This document shows positions 26,871 to 37,819 of a DNA stretch of 64,000 nt, piece by piece. Location: positions 62,001-126,000 of the forward strand of contig CABZWK010000005.1 in NCBI GenBank assembly GCA_902529365.1. The letters run 5' to 3'. Made by a program: the position numbers and the translations under genes. The notes under the pieces are model-generated. The model was not told the DNA's origin and made no database searches. It saw nothing but the letters and a program-made list of their open reading frames with translations. Position 1 is the first letter of the stretch; each line of letters begins with the position of its first letter. Origin of the DNA: an uncultured Balneola sp. (lineage in GTDB: Bacteria; Bacteroidota; Rhodothermia; Balneolales; Balneolaceae).

Positions 26871-27897
26871 TCGCTAGAAAACGGGATAATATTTGGGTGA
26901 GCTGATCAAATTCGATTAAAAAGGCATCATGACCATATGGCGAAGCCAGTGCCGTATACTGGCCATTGGGCAGGAGCTGTGCCAGATCCTTTTGCTCTGA
27001 AATCGGATACAAAGCGTCGGATAGTATACCAACCACATGAATGGGGATAGTTAGCTGCTGGGCCACTTCTTTAAAACTACCACGATCTCTGGATATATCA
27101 TGGGTATCCATAGATCGAGTGAGTCGCTCATAACTAAGAGCATCGAATCGTTTATTGAGTTTCTGCCCTTGATAATCTAGGTAGGATTCGACTTGGTAGT
27201 AGGGGTGATTGGTAATTTCACGAATATCTCTGCCGAACTTGGCTTCATAATCCTCAGGAGAGCGGTAGGTCATCATGCCAATTTGCCGCGCCAAAGAAAG
27301 CCCCTGGCTTGGTGGCGCTTCGGCGGTATACCAACCTGACATCCAGTGTGGATCCTGGTATATAGCCTGCCTTTGTAAATGACTAAGTCCGATGGACCAG
27401 GCCGTGTGTGCTTTACCCATCGCCATCAAGAAAGCACGTTGAATTCGAGGGTCTATGAGGGCAAATTCTAGAGCAATCATCCCGCCCATCGATCCTCCAA
27501 TTGCACATTGGATGGAATTAATTTGGAGGTGATTCAGTAGATGTTGTTCCATTCGAACGATATCTCGTATGCTCAGCAGAGGGAAATCGGGACCATAGGC
27601 TTTTTGGGTTTGAGGGTTTAGGCTTTGAGGTCCGGTAGAGCCATAACAACTACCTGGGGTATTGATGCATAGAACATAGTGCTTATCTAAATCAATAGGA
27701 CTTTGCTTGGTAAAAAACCCGTGAAACCAATCCTCAGCGTTGCTATCTCCTGTTAGCGCATGAAAAATGAGTACCACATTATCACCATTCTTGTTCAAGC
27801 TGCCCCAGCTATGATAACTGAGTTCATACTCCTTAAATACAAAACCGGATTCGGTCGTGTATGTTTCAGATACAAGTAATGTCTTCTGGATACTCAT
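26863..27897 (-). CDS. metX: Homoserine O-acetyltransferase
   Basis: An alpha/beta-hydrolase-fold acyltransferase, 344 aa, that acetylates homoserine (a few relatives use succinyl-CoA) in methionine synthesis. The nucleophile is S136 in GGSMGGM; the N-terminal LIFHALTGDS and INTPGSCYGSTGP motifs and the C-terminal Asp/His segment (GILSDALYP, then SPYGHDAFLIE) are all present. It lies 49 bp after metY and is probably under the same SAM riboswitch. Confidence 0.93.
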   Translation of the reverse strand: MSIQKTLLVSETYTTESGFVFKEYELSYHSWGSLNKNGDNVVLIFHALTGDSNAEDWFHGFFTKQSPIDLDKHYVLCINTPGSCYGSTGPQSLNPQTQKAYGPDFPLLSIRDIVRMEQHLLNHLQINSIQCAIGGSMGGMIALEFALIDPRIQRAFLMAMGKAHTAWSIGLSHLQRQAIYQDPHWMSGWYTAEAPPSQGLSLARQIGMMTYRSPEDYEAKFGRDIREITNHPYYQVESYLDYQGQKLNKRFDALSYERLTRSMDTHDISRDRGSFKEVAQQLTIPIHVVGILSDALYPISEQKDLAQLLPNGQYTALASPYGHDAFLIEFDQLTQILSRFLATT

Positions 27898-27946
27898 TCT
27901 TATGCGTCTGTTTTCAAAGCCAACGGGTCAAGTGAACTAGGAAGAG

Positions 27947-29514
<1,568 letters not shown>

Positions 29515-29605
29515 AAGCTAAACTTTTAAAGAACATACAAGCTTAATGAGCTTGAGCTATAATACTAACACTGTTCTACTTTTGATGCAAGAGCTAACGA
29601 AAAAA

Positions 29606-30541
29606 TTATTCTCTGTATCCTAAATTACGGACCATATGTTCTTTTTCTCGCCATTTTTCTCGTACTTTCACGTGTAATTCTAAGTGTACTTGCTTATCTA
29701 AAAAAGATTCAATACTTGCTCGGGACTGAATACCTAATTGCTTTATAGCAGCCCCTTTTTTTCCTATAATCATGCCTTTTTGAGAATTTCGATTGACCAC
29801 GATATCGGCCATAATTCGATCAATTTCAGGGGATTCCTGATACTCTAATATTTCGATGGTAGCTGAGTACGGTAATTCTTCATGATAATTTAAAAACAAC
29901 TGTTCGCGAATGAATTCAGATACAAAAAATCGGAGGGGATGATCGCTTAACTCATCCTTTGGATAAAAAGCAGGGCCTTTGGGTAGCTTGGTTTTGAGTT
30001 GATCGATTAAGGCCGGTATGCCGTGCTGTCCGAGCGCCGATATGGCTTGAATTCCAGCAAAAGTGAAGGCCTCTTCATATGCTTCTTGCACTTTTTTTAA
30101 CCATTCCTCGGACATCGTATCCATCTTGTTCAATACCAATATAACGGGTTTTTGCTGGGATCGGACGTGTCCTAATAATTCGTGATCAACCAATTCAGTA
30201 GGGGCGTTTGGGGCATTTTTTCTGTCCCGTTCCTGCTGTATAAAACTCCGCTTAAGATCAACCAATAAGAGCATGACATCCGCTTCTTTTTCGGCCTTTT
30301 CAACAAAGCGCATCATCGCTTTTTGAAGTTCGTATTTGGGCTGGATAATCCCTGGAGTATCTAAAAAAATGATTTGGCAATTTTCCTCATTATAGATTCC
30401 CATGATTTGATGGCGGGTGGTCTGTGCTTTATGTGTGGCGATGGAAAGTTTACTTCCAAGGAGAGCATTCATAAGGGTGGACTTACCGGCATTAGGTCGT
30501 CCTAGAATAGCGGCGTATCCAGAAAAATGAGTGGAACTCAT
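29606..30541 (-). CDS. era: GTPase Era
   Basis: A 311-aa ribosome-assembly GTPase binding the 3' end of 16S rRNA. G1 GRPNAGKST is at residues 14-22, G3 is DTPG, G4 is NKMD near residue 138; the C-terminal KH domain has the GMIIGKKGAAIKQLG loop near residue 258. Its start overlaps the pdxJ stop (TAATG), so the two are coupled. Confidence 0.97.
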   Translation of the reverse strand: MSSTHFSGYAAILGRPNAGKSTLMNALLGSKLSIATHKAQTTRHQIMGIYNEENCQIIFLDTPGIIQPKYELQKAMMRFVEKAEKEADVMLLLVDLKRSFIQQERDRKNAPNAPTELVDHELLGHVRSQQKPVILVLNKMDTMSEEWLKKVQEAYEEAFTFAGIQAISALGQHGIPALIDQLKTKLPKGPAFYPKDELSDHPLRFFVSEFIREQLFLNYHEELPYSATIEILEYQESPEIDRIMADIVVNRNSQKGMIIGKKGAAIKQLGIQSRASIESFLDKQVHLELHVKVREKWREKEHMVRNLGYRE

Positions 30542-31296
30542 TAGCGCTGTTCCTCTTTTACCTGTTTTATAATGGTCATATAGGTCTGAACTGTGTTGGT
30601 TAAGCCTTGGAAAACAGCTTCGCTTATGAGTGCATGTCCTATGCTAATATCGGCTATATGTGGGACGGCGCGAAGAAAGGGTGCTAGATTTTTTTGGTTT
30701 AAGCCATGGCCGGCGTTTACTTTTAGCCCGGCAGCGTACGCCATTTTAGCGGCCGTTTCTAGGCGGTTTAGTTCTGCTTGTGCGGCGGATGGGGTGGAGG
30801 CGTTGGCGTAGGTTCCGGTGTGTAGCTCGATGGCGTCACTACCTAGTTTTATAGCCCCCTGAATATCGTCTGGATTGGGGTCTACGAATAAACTTATTTC
30901 AACCTTCAAACCGCTAGCACCGTTACGAATGGCTGGAAATACACGCGTTTTAAAGTCTTCAAAGACCGCTGCTAAATCCAATCCGCCTTCGGTGGTTAGT
31001 TCTTCCCGACCTTCTGGAACCAAGGTGCATATATCGGGTTGTACCTGATGCAGTAAGGCGATCATTTCTTCAGTGGCGGCCATCTCAAAATCCAAAACCC
31101 CTTGTACTGATTCTTTGAGTTCAGTTAAATCGTGGTCCATAATATGACGACGATCTCCTCTCAAGTGAAAGACGATTCCAGCAGCGCCTGCTTTTTCGCA
31201 AATTTGGGCGGCCTGTGCAGGTATTGGATAGCCTTCACCCCGGGCGTTTCGGAGTGTAGCAATATGATCAATATTCACTAAAAGTTGCATTGGCAT
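30541..31296 (-). CDS. pdxJ: Pyridoxine 5'-phosphate synthase
   Basis: A 251-aa TIM-barrel enzyme that closes the pyridine ring of vitamin B6 from deoxyxylulose 5-phosphate and 3-amino-2-oxopropyl phosphate. Motifs: VNIDHIATLRNARG at residues 7-20, HLRGDRRHI, TLVPEGREELTTEGG, VNAGHGLN, and ISIGHALISEAVF near the end. B6 made here would serve PLP enzymes such as MetY. Divergent from the NlpC/P60 gene. Confidence 0.97.
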   Translation of the reverse strand: MPMQLLVNIDHIATLRNARGEGYPIPAQAAQICEKAGAAGIVFHLRGDRRHIMDHDLTELKESVQGVLDFEMAATEEMIALLHQVQPDICTLVPEGREELTTEGGLDLAAVFEDFKTRVFPAIRNGASGLKVEISLFVDPNPDDIQGAIKLGSDAIELHTGTYANASTPSAAQAELNRLETAAKMAYAAGLKVNAGHGLNQKNLAPFLRAVPHIADISIGHALISEAVFQGLTNTVQTYMTIIKQVKEEQR

Positions 31297-31381
31297 AGTC
31301 TGTTGTAGAAGTTAGGTTATACAAATAATTTACTAAATTAGTACATCATCTACTGCTAACTCAAATTTTGTACTAAATCGT

Positions 31382-31897
31382 TTGAAGTTTTCGGCACTAC
31401 TATTATTGATGACAGTAAGTTTACTTCTAGGTGCTTGTGGTAGTACTAACAGTGTAACCACACGTGCGCCTAGTGAGCCATCAGAACGTTTTATTCCCAC
31501 CATGAGCCGGTCTGCAGGTTTAGCAGAAGTGCGAGCGTTCAACCGGTTGAAGCGAGCATACACCGAATGGAGAGGAACTCCTTATCAATGGGGTGGAACC
31601 ACCCTTAAAGGGGTTGATTGTTCTGCCTTTATGCAGGTGATATTTGATGATTATTTGGGCGAAAAACTACCTCGCACAACCTTGGAACAGATGAAGGTGG
31701 GAAAGAAAATACAGCGCAAACGGGTAGATTTAGGTGATTTGGTCTTTTTTAAAACAGGACCAACCACCTATCACGTGGGCGTAATGGTTGACAGGCGACA
31801 CTTTTTACACGCGGGTACGACAGGAGGGGTCATGATATCTGATCTAAATGCTCGTTATTGGAGTGTGCGTTATTTGATTGCGAGGCGAGTACTTTAA
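31382..31897 (+). CDS. NlpC/P60 peptidoglycan hydrolase lipoprotein
   Basis: A 171-aa lipoprotein: signal peptide with lipobox LLGAC (C19), a short linker, then an NlpC/P60 cysteine peptidase with catalytic C80 (GVDCSAF), H131 (TYHVGV) and H143. Such enzymes cut gamma-D-Glu-DAP or related bonds in peptidoglycan stems. The start appears to be TTG: there is no in-frame ATG upstream before a stop, and a later ATG would leave too short a signal. Length is typical of small Spr-like members. Confidence 0.88.
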   Translation: MKFSALLLLMTVSLLLGACGSTNSVTTRAPSEPSERFIPTMSRSAGLAEVRAFNRLKRAYTEWRGTPYQWGGTTLKGVDCSAFMQVIFDDYLGEKLPRTTLEQMKVGKKIQRKRVDLGDLVFFKTGPTTYHVGVMVDRRHFLHAGTTGGVMISDLNARYWSVRYLIARRVL

Positions 31898-33171
31898 CGA
31901 TCATTCAGCTTGGCCTGATCAAACAGATGCTTCATCATGCTTTGGTAGCCTGGTTCAAATTCAATATCACGCCTAGCCATCATCGCTTTCATGGCTTTCA
32001 CGGCTTTATCGAACCGATAGGTACTATTTCCAGCATCTGTGAGCCAACTAAAGGAGGGTATGTGCTTAGGAGTAAACTGTGATAAAAAGATATTTGAGCA
32101 TACCCCACACATGGTTCCAGTATTTAACATGGCGTTAATAGCTGTTTTGGAATGATCACCTATGACTGAACCAAAGAATTGGAAACCGATGTCATAGGCT
32201 TGTCGAGTATTCCAATCTTCTATATATATGAGCCCATAATTGGTCTTTAGATTGGATGTATTACTGTCAGCACCCATATTGCACCATTGCCCAACCAACG
32301 AATTACCCATGTAACCATCATGTGCTTTATTGGAGTAGGAATGGAAGATGGTATTAGAAACCTCTCCACCTACTTTACTCACAGGTCCTATGGTAGTACC
32401 GCCATAAATTCGACACCCCATTTGTGTAACGGCACCCTCGCAAATAGCTAGTGGACCCTTTAAAATACTACCTGCTTCAATGGTTGCTCCTGCTCCAATA
32501 TAAATGGGGCCATCTTCCGCCACCAAAATAACTCCAGGTTCCAAATGGGCCGATGGATGTACGAAAATCCGTTCCGGATGCATGACGTGGAGGTTGGTCC
32601 TTAGGTCATGTTCTTCAACAGTAGGTAGGGAGATTAGTCCAAGATCAGCTTCAATTTCGCTGCTATTGAATTGCAATAAATCCCACAAATAATCTAGTTT
32701 TTTAGCTTTCCCAGTATATTTTTTTGAACTTTCTGAGGCGCTCAATAGTGTCTGAACCCAGTGTGCAGGATCATTGATACCTTCACATTCCAATTGGCAA
32801 TCGAGGCTTTGTTGTCCCGACAACACAACCGCAACAAGTTCTGTATTTTCAGCCTCTGTACCGTCATGATTGGCACTCGAGTATGTAAGGGCCTGTCCTG
32901 TAAGAAGGCTTTTTAACTGCTCTGTAAGCGAATGATCGGGTAAAAAACGGGCGTTAATCCACAGACAATCGTGGTCTGGTTGGATAGTGCTGTCGTTGTA
33001 TAATGGTGTTAGATAAAGTCTGCAAATTCGAGCTTTGGTGGTTAGATGTAACCACCGCTCCCATTTGTCCAGAACGGTAAAGATACCAACCCGCAAGTCT
33101 TCTACTGGACGCGTAAGTGTTAAAGGATCAAACCGCTGGCCTTCCACATCGGAAAAAAAACACAGCTGCAT
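31894..33171 (-). CDS. GlmU-like sugar nucleotidyltransferase/acyltransferase (NTP_transf_4)
   Basis: A 425-aa protein beginning LCFFSDVEGQRFDPLTLTRPVEDLRVGI, the start of the NTP_transf_4 family common in Bacteroidota-like genomes. The second half is a left-handed beta-helix of hexapeptide repeats (about residues 200-380; GPIYIGAGATIEAGSIL and similar), as in GlmU acetyltransferase domains. It is annotated in relatives as a glucosamine-1-phosphate acetyltransferase/uridyltransferase candidate; activity is not proven. Its location back to back with glmS, 106 bp apart, supports a role in UDP-GlcNAc supply. Confidence 0.82.
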   Translation of the reverse strand: MQLCFFSDVEGQRFDPLTLTRPVEDLRVGIFTVLDKWERWLHLTTKARICRLYLTPLYNDSTIQPDHDCLWINARFLPDHSLTEQLKSLLTGQALTYSSANHDGTEAENTELVAVVLSGQQSLDCQLECEGINDPAHWVQTLLSASESSKKYTGKAKKLDYLWDLLQFNSSEIEADLGLISLPTVEEHDLRTNLHVMHPERIFVHPSAHLEPGVILVAEDGPIYIGAGATIEAGSILKGPLAICEGAVTQMGCRIYGGTTIGPVSKVGGEVSNTIFHSYSNKAHDGYMGNSLVGQWCNMGADSNTSNLKTNYGLIYIEDWNTRQAYDIGFQFFGSVIGDHSKTAINAMLNTGTMCGVCSNIFLSQFTPKHIPSFSWLTDAGNSTYRFDKAVKAMKAMMARRDIEFEPGYQSMMKHLFDQAKLNDR

Positions 33172-33277
33172 AGTCTTTTTTTATCTTTAATGATTCATAA
33201 ATACTATTTAAACATAATAGTCATATTTTAGGCTAAATTGCTAAATTACTGGTATTAATAAATAAATTTAAAGCTTT

Positions 33278-35113
33278 ATGTGTGGAATAGTTGGGTACAT
33301 TGGTGCGAGAAGCGCCCAAGATGTGGTTGTCAAAGGATTAAAACGCCTTGAATACAGGGGCTACGATTCAGCCGGGGTTGCCGTTATCCTGGATGCATTG
33401 AAGGTTACTAAATGTAAGGGCAAGGTCGCCAAGTTAGAGGCTATCCTTTCAAAATCCGATAAGGCTGAAATAGGTATAGGGCATACTAGATGGGCTACAC
33501 ACGGAGAGCCCAATGATGTTAACTCACATCCTCATACATCAACCAATGGTAAAATAGCCATTGTGCATAACGGGATTATTGAAAATTACACGGCATTGAA
33601 GGTGCAACTTCAATCTCAAGGCCATGTTTTTTACTCCGATACAGACACGGAAATCATGGCTAAGTTGATTGAACAATTTTATAAAGACCCAGAAGTGCTA
33701 AGTCTGGAAAAAGCTGTTCAATTGGCTACACGGCAAGTAAATGGAACCTATGGGATAGCGGTATTGCATGAAGATTTCCCAGATTTGATGGTGGTAGCCA
33801 GACGAGGTTCGCCTTTGTTATTAGGGGTTGGAGACAACGAAATGATTGTTGCCAGTGATGCTTCTGCGGTCGCAGAATATACCGATAAGGTGGTCTATTT
33901 AGATGATAATGAGACGGCGGTAATTAGGAGAGATAGCTACGAAGTACAAGATAATTCTTTCGTGTCAATGGATAAAAAAGTGCATGAGCTTCAAATGAGT
34001 CTAGGAGAGATAGAAAAGGGTGGATATCGTTTCTTTATGCTTAAAGAAATTTTTGAGCAGCCAAAAACTATTGGCGATTCGCTTCGAGGGCGGATTCAAC
34101 CAGAGGAGGGTAAAATAGTGCTAGGTGGCTTAACAGAGGTTATGGGTAAATTACATGGGGCACGACGCATTATTATTGCTGCATGTGGTACATCTTGGCA
34201 TTCGAGTCTTGTGGCAGAGTATTTGTTTGAGGATTTAGCTCAAATACCCGTAGAAGTGGAATACGCTTCAGAGTTTCGGTATAAAAACCCACTCATTTAT
34301 CCCGATGATATTGTAATTGTAGTCTCGCAAAGTGGGGAAACAGCCGATACCTTAGCTGCGTTACGGGAAGCAAAATCAAAAGGAGCTACCGTACTTGGTG
34401 TGGTAAATGTAGTGGGTTCTACCATTGCTAGAGAAACCGATGCAGGAGTATACCTGCATACAGGGCCTGAAATCGGTGTCGCTTCTACTAAAGCTTTTAC
34501 TGGGCAAGTTACCGTGTTAACTATGATGGCCATACAGCTAGCTCTGTACCGGGAAACTATTACGGCAAAGAAAGCCGATGAGCTCATCAAAGCACTAAGT
34601 CAAATACCTACTAGAGTCCAAGAAATATTGGATCAACACGAGGAAATAGAACGCATTTCACAGCTATTTACCTATGCTCCTAACTTTTTGTACTTGGGCC
34701 GATCGTATAACTTTCCAGTTGCATTGGAAGGGGCGTTGAAGCTCAAGGAGATTTCCTACATACACGCCGAAGGCTACCCTGCAGCAGAAATGAAACACGG
34801 ACCTATTGCTTTAATTGATGAAATGATGCCTGTAGTGGTTATCTCTGCGACTAATCATACGAACGATAAAATGGTAAGTAACATAGAGGAAGTGAGAGCG
34901 CGAAAAGGTCGAATTATAGCAGTGGCCAATCCCTCGCATGAAGAGGTGAAAAATCTTGCTGAATTTGTGATTGAAATCCCTGCAACAATGGATGAATTAA
35001 GTCCTTTATTAAGCGTTATTCCACTTCAATTGTTATCCTACTATATAGCGTTAAATAAAGGGTGTGATGTGGATCAGCCTCGTAATTTGGCCAAATCGGT
35101 GACCGTGGAGTAA
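33278..35113 (+). CDS. glmS: Glutamine--fructose-6-phosphate aminotransferase (isomerizing)
   Basis: The first committed enzyme of hexosamine synthesis, 611 aa. The N-terminal glutaminase has the nucleophile C2 (MCGIVGYIG), then LEYRGYDSAGV and GHTRWATHGEP; the two SIS domains carry AACGTSWHS and SQSGETADTLAAL; the C-terminus ends DQPRNLAKSVTVE. Full length and intact. There is no sign of a glmS ribozyme in the short leader. Confidence 0.98.
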   Translation: MCGIVGYIGARSAQDVVVKGLKRLEYRGYDSAGVAVILDALKVTKCKGKVAKLEAILSKSDKAEIGIGHTRWATHGEPNDVNSHPHTSTNGKIAIVHNGIIENYTALKVQLQSQGHVFYSDTDTEIMAKLIEQFYKDPEVLSLEKAVQLATRQVNGTYGIAVLHEDFPDLMVVARRGSPLLLGVGDNEMIVASDASAVAEYTDKVVYLDDNETAVIRRDSYEVQDNSFVSMDKKVHELQMSLGEIEKGGYRFFMLKEIFEQPKTIGDSLRGRIQPEEGKIVLGGLTEVMGKLHGARRIIIAACGTSWHSSLVAEYLFEDLAQIPVEVEYASEFRYKNPLIYPDDIVIVVSQSGETADTLAALREAKSKGATVLGVVNVVGSTIARETDAGVYLHTGPEIGVASTKAFTGQVTVLTMMAIQLALYRETITAKKADELIKALSQIPTRVQEILDQHEEIERISQLFTYAPNFLYLGRSYNFPVALEGALKLKEISYIHAEGYPAAEMKHGPIALIDEMMPVVVISATNHTNDKMVSNIEEVRARKGRIIAVANPSHEEVKNLAEFVIEIPATMDELSPLLSVIPLQLLSYYIALNKGCDVDQPRNLAKSVTVE

Positions 35114-35160
35114 GAATCAATAAGAAACAAGCAAATATTTATTGCAGAAGGACAGACAAA

Positions 35161-35182
35161 TCAGTAAAAATCTTATTACTGA
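35161..35182. terminator. Weak hairpin between glmS and the cupin gene
   Basis: TCAGTAA and TTACTGA pair over 7 bp around an 8-base loop, overlapping the cupin stop codon. It sits between two convergent genes and could end both transcripts, but T tracts are weak on either strand. Confidence 0.35.
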
Positions 35183-35622
35183 CAGGGTTTTGTAGGATTG
35201 ATATTATCAATACCAATCATTACTAGTAACACTTTTGCCGTATCAGAATCTATGCTATAGTTCATATGGCATTCGTTTGTTGCTGAAATTGCCCCATCAC
35301 CTACATTGAATATTCTTTTTTCACCGTCTATAGTCTCTTCCACTAAACTACCTTCAAATACAAAATAAAACATGTTTGTATTGTGATCGTGAAATGCTTG
35401 GGTGTCACCTGGAGCTATAAAAATTGTCCACCCGTTAATTACTGTATTCTCATCAAATGGTGCACTAAGTTTATTTCCATCAATGGCTGTACTAACCGAA
35501 TCTAAGAAAGAAGTAGAGTTCAAAAGTGAAGCGGGGTATTCACGTACATTCTCGTCACTCGGTTGTTCACAAGCATAAAGGGTAAGAATTAAAATAAATA
35601 AGCTGATTGACTTGAGATTCAT
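35176..35622 (-). CDS. Cupin-fold lipoprotein
   Basis: The ATG at 35622 gives MNLKSISLFILILTLYAC, a lipoprotein signal with lipobox LYAC, preferred over the ATG at 35679 (148 aa). The domain is a small cupin: GWTIFIAPGDTQAFHDHNTNMFYFVFEGSLVEE holds the His-rich metal motif (HDH), followed by FNVGDGAIS. Probably a periplasmic metal-binding or sensing protein; substrate unknown. Confidence 0.65.
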   Translation of the reverse strand: MNLKSISLFILILTLYACEQPSDENVREYPASLLNSTSFLDSVSTAIDGNKLSAPFDENTVINGWTIFIAPGDTQAFHDHNTNMFYFVFEGSLVEETIDGEKRIFNVGDGAISATNECHMNYSIDSDTAKVLLVMIGIDNINPTKPCQ

Positions 35623-35734
35623 GCATGAAAGATAAATTGAGATGATTTTAAAAATAATCATTTGTGACAGGTAAACCAATTATAATAATCTTAATGCTCT
35701 TCTATAGTTTAACATCTAGGCTATAGAGAAGTCA

Positions 35735-36250
35735 TTAGTTTAAGAATGCCTTAAGTTTCATATGAATGTGGGGAATGTTATCTACCTGGTACACTGAATC
35801 TAATGCAACGAAGCCAAATTGCTCATAATAAGTCTGTAATGGGAACTGAGCTTCGATGGATATAGCCTCATTTGGATAGGTTTTACGGCATAGTTGTATA
35901 CCCTTTCGAATGAGTTCAAGGCCAGGATACCCACCTCGATATTCTGGAGTTACTATAATTCTTCCGAGTGCTGGTTCCTTAAAATGATGTCCAGGGGGAA
36001 CTATCCTCAAGTACGAAATAAGTTGTTCTTCCTGCATACCTAACAGGTGAAAACAGAAAGGGTCTAGGCCGTCAATATCGGGGTATAAACATTCTTGCTC
36101 TAGCATGAATACCTGTTGGCGAAGCCGGTATATACGCATACTTTCTAGAGCAGTAAGTTCCTCGAATGCTTTAAGTATATAGTTCAACGATGGTACTAGT
36201 TTATTAAGATCTATTTCTACATGACACTCAAAACGTCTCCTAGCATACAT
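35735..36250 (-). CDS. ElaA-like GNAT N-acetyltransferase
   Basis: A 171-aa GNAT-fold protein. Residues 31-60 (FEELTALESMRIYRLRQQVFMLEQECLYPDIDGLD) match the start of ElaA proteins, with the EQ-C-YPDIDGLD stretch diagnostic; the acetyl-CoA loop is LGRIIVTPEYRGGYPG near residue 110; FPLQTYYEQFGF follows near residue 145. ElaA's substrate is not known. About 30 N-terminal residues lie ahead of the usual family start, so the real start may be further in, though no better ATG is evident. Confidence 0.75.
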   Translation of the reverse strand: MYARRRFECHVEIDLNKLVPSLNYILKAFEELTALESMRIYRLRQQVFMLEQECLYPDIDGLDPFCFHLLGMQEEQLISYLRIVPPGHHFKEPALGRIIVTPEYRGGYPGLELIRKGIQLCRKTYPNEAISIEAQFPLQTYYEQFGFVALDSVYQVDNIPHIHMKLKAFLN

Positions 36251-36367
36251 AATTTAGCGAAAAAATATTAATTCTTAGCTATTTCAAATTTTTGCAATTC
36301 AGTCCGATAACACTCCAACCTAAGCTGCACTCTTTCGTATACTCTAGAAACACAAAGAGGAAATATC

Positions 36368-36691
36368 ATGGTAAACTTTCTAGTTCTTAGCCTAGCCGTA
36401 TTTATATCCGCTCGTCTCTTAGATGGAGTTGAAATCCGCAGTTATTGGACTGCCTTGGGCGTTGCCTTAGGTCTATCACTCGTTAATGTACTGCTAAAAC
36501 CCATTTTAGTCGTACTAAGCATCCCTTTCATCGTATTGACTCTAGGCTTATTTATGCTCGTCATTAACGCAGCCTTGATCATGCTTATTGATAAACTGGT
36601 TGATGGACTTCGAATTCGAAGTTTTACTTGGGCTGCGATATTTAGCCTGCTAATATCACTAATAAATACAGGGCTTAACGCGCTACTCTAA
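36368..36691 (+). CDS. Phage holin family 4-type small membrane protein
   Basis: A 107-aa protein with four predicted membrane helices and the family core (ARLLDGVEIRSYWTAL, then GLSLVNVLLKPIL and FMLVINAALIMLIDKLVDGL). The name comes from a mycobacteriophage holin, but these chromosomal homologues are widespread and not evidence of a prophage. An AGAGG sequence lies 9 bases ahead of the ATG. It overlaps the end of the convergent dehydrogenase by 4 bp. Confidence 0.8.
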   Translation: MVNFLVLSLAVFISARLLDGVEIRSYWTALGVALGLSLVNVLLKPILVVLSIPFIVLTLGLFMLVINAALIMLIDKLVDGLRIRSFTWAAIFSLLISLINTGLNALL

Positions 36692-37695
36692 AGGTTATCA
36701 ATGACCGCTTGGGTGAAGGTTTGTGTAGTCCCCTTACCACCAATATCTGGGGTACAGTAAACTTTCTTTTCTACCAGTGTCTTATAGATAGCTTTGCTAA
36801 TGTTGTTGGAGACCTTGTTTTGTCCTATATGCTCTAAAAGCATTAAAGAAGAGAATAATAAAGCCATTGGATTGGCTTTTCCTTGACCCGCTATATCAGG
36901 AGCAGATCCATGTACGGCTTCGAACATTGCCTGTTCATCCCCCATATTTGCAGCACCAGTCACACCCAATCCGCCCACCAAACCCGAAGCCAAATCAGAA
37001 AGAATATCACCGAACAAGTTAGTGGTTACCACTACATCGAAGCGTTCCGGTCTCATCACCATTTGCATGGCCATATTATCTACAATTAAGTCTTCAAATT
37101 CAATGCTGCCATATTCTTTGGCTACTCTTTTACCAACCTCTAAAAATAGCCCGGTAGTTAACTTTAGAATATTTGCTTTATGTACTAAGCTTACTTTTTG
37201 GCGATCATGGGTGACAGCGTATTCAAAAGCAGCCCGAATGATACGCTCACTAGCCTGCTCCGTAATAACTGCAATACTTTCGGAATGGTTTTTTTTGTTC
37301 TCATCTATCCAGCGCTCTTTACCAATATATAGGCCTTGAGTATTTTCCCGGAAGATAACCATATTAACCTGCTTAAAGGGACTATCAATGCTAGGAAGGG
37401 TCCTTGCGGGACGAATGTTTGCATATAAATCGAAATGCTGCCGAAGAGCTACATTTACAGAGCGAAAACCGGTGCCTATTGGTGTCGTTAGCGGACCTTT
37501 TAACAGTACTTTGTACTCTTGTATAGTAGCAACTGTTTCATCGGGAAGTGGACTTCCTAATTCTTCATAAGCTCCGAGTCCTGCACGGGCATCTATCCAT
37601 TCTATTTGAGCACCTGCTTGTTCTAGAATAGCGCTGACCGCTTCTGTTATTTCAATTCCGATACCGTCACCGGCTATACGTACGACTTTTTGCAT
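36688..37695 (-). CDS. NAD-type isocitrate/isopropylmalate dehydrogenase family protein
   Basis: A 335-aa beta-decarboxylating dehydrogenase. It opens VVRIAGDGIGIEITEAV; substrate-binding SVNVALRQHFDLYANIRPA near residue 82 resembles NAD-dependent isocitrate dehydrogenase (SVNxxLR) and not LeuB; the metal and cofactor segment DNMAMQMVMRPERFDVVVTTNLFGDILSD is near residue 205, then HGSAPDIAGQGKANPMAL. No leu genes are near. Most likely isocitrate dehydrogenase of the TCA cycle; homoisocitrate is less likely. Confidence 0.82.
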   Translation of the reverse strand: MQKVVRIAGDGIGIEITEAVSAILEQAGAQIEWIDARAGLGAYEELGSPLPDETVATIQEYKVLLKGPLTTPIGTGFRSVNVALRQHFDLYANIRPARTLPSIDSPFKQVNMVIFRENTQGLYIGKERWIDENKKNHSESIAVITEQASERIIRAAFEYAVTHDRQKVSLVHKANILKLTTGLFLEVGKRVAKEYGSIEFEDLIVDNMAMQMVMRPERFDVVVTTNLFGDILSDLASGLVGGLGVTGAANMGDEQAMFEAVHGSAPDIAGQGKANPMALLFSSLMLLEHIGQNKVSNNISKAIYKTLVEKKVYCTPDIGGKGTTQTFTQAVIDNL

Positions 37696-37819
37696 AATTT
37701 ATTTTTATTGAAAGATAAGAACTATGGGAACAACCTGTGCGTGCTTCTCGTTTTGTTATGTAAAGAAATTATAATGAAGAACGTTCTTAAAGATTTTTAA
37801 TCTAGTCAGCAATTTACTT

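Noticed and set aside
33172-33277. glmS ribozyme upstream of glmS
   Set aside because: The leader is short and AT-rich without the ribozyme core, and these ribozymes are mainly in Firmicutes.
36368-36691. Prophage suggested by a holin-family gene
   Set aside because: No other phage gene is nearby; this holin-4 family is common as a plain chromosomal membrane protein.
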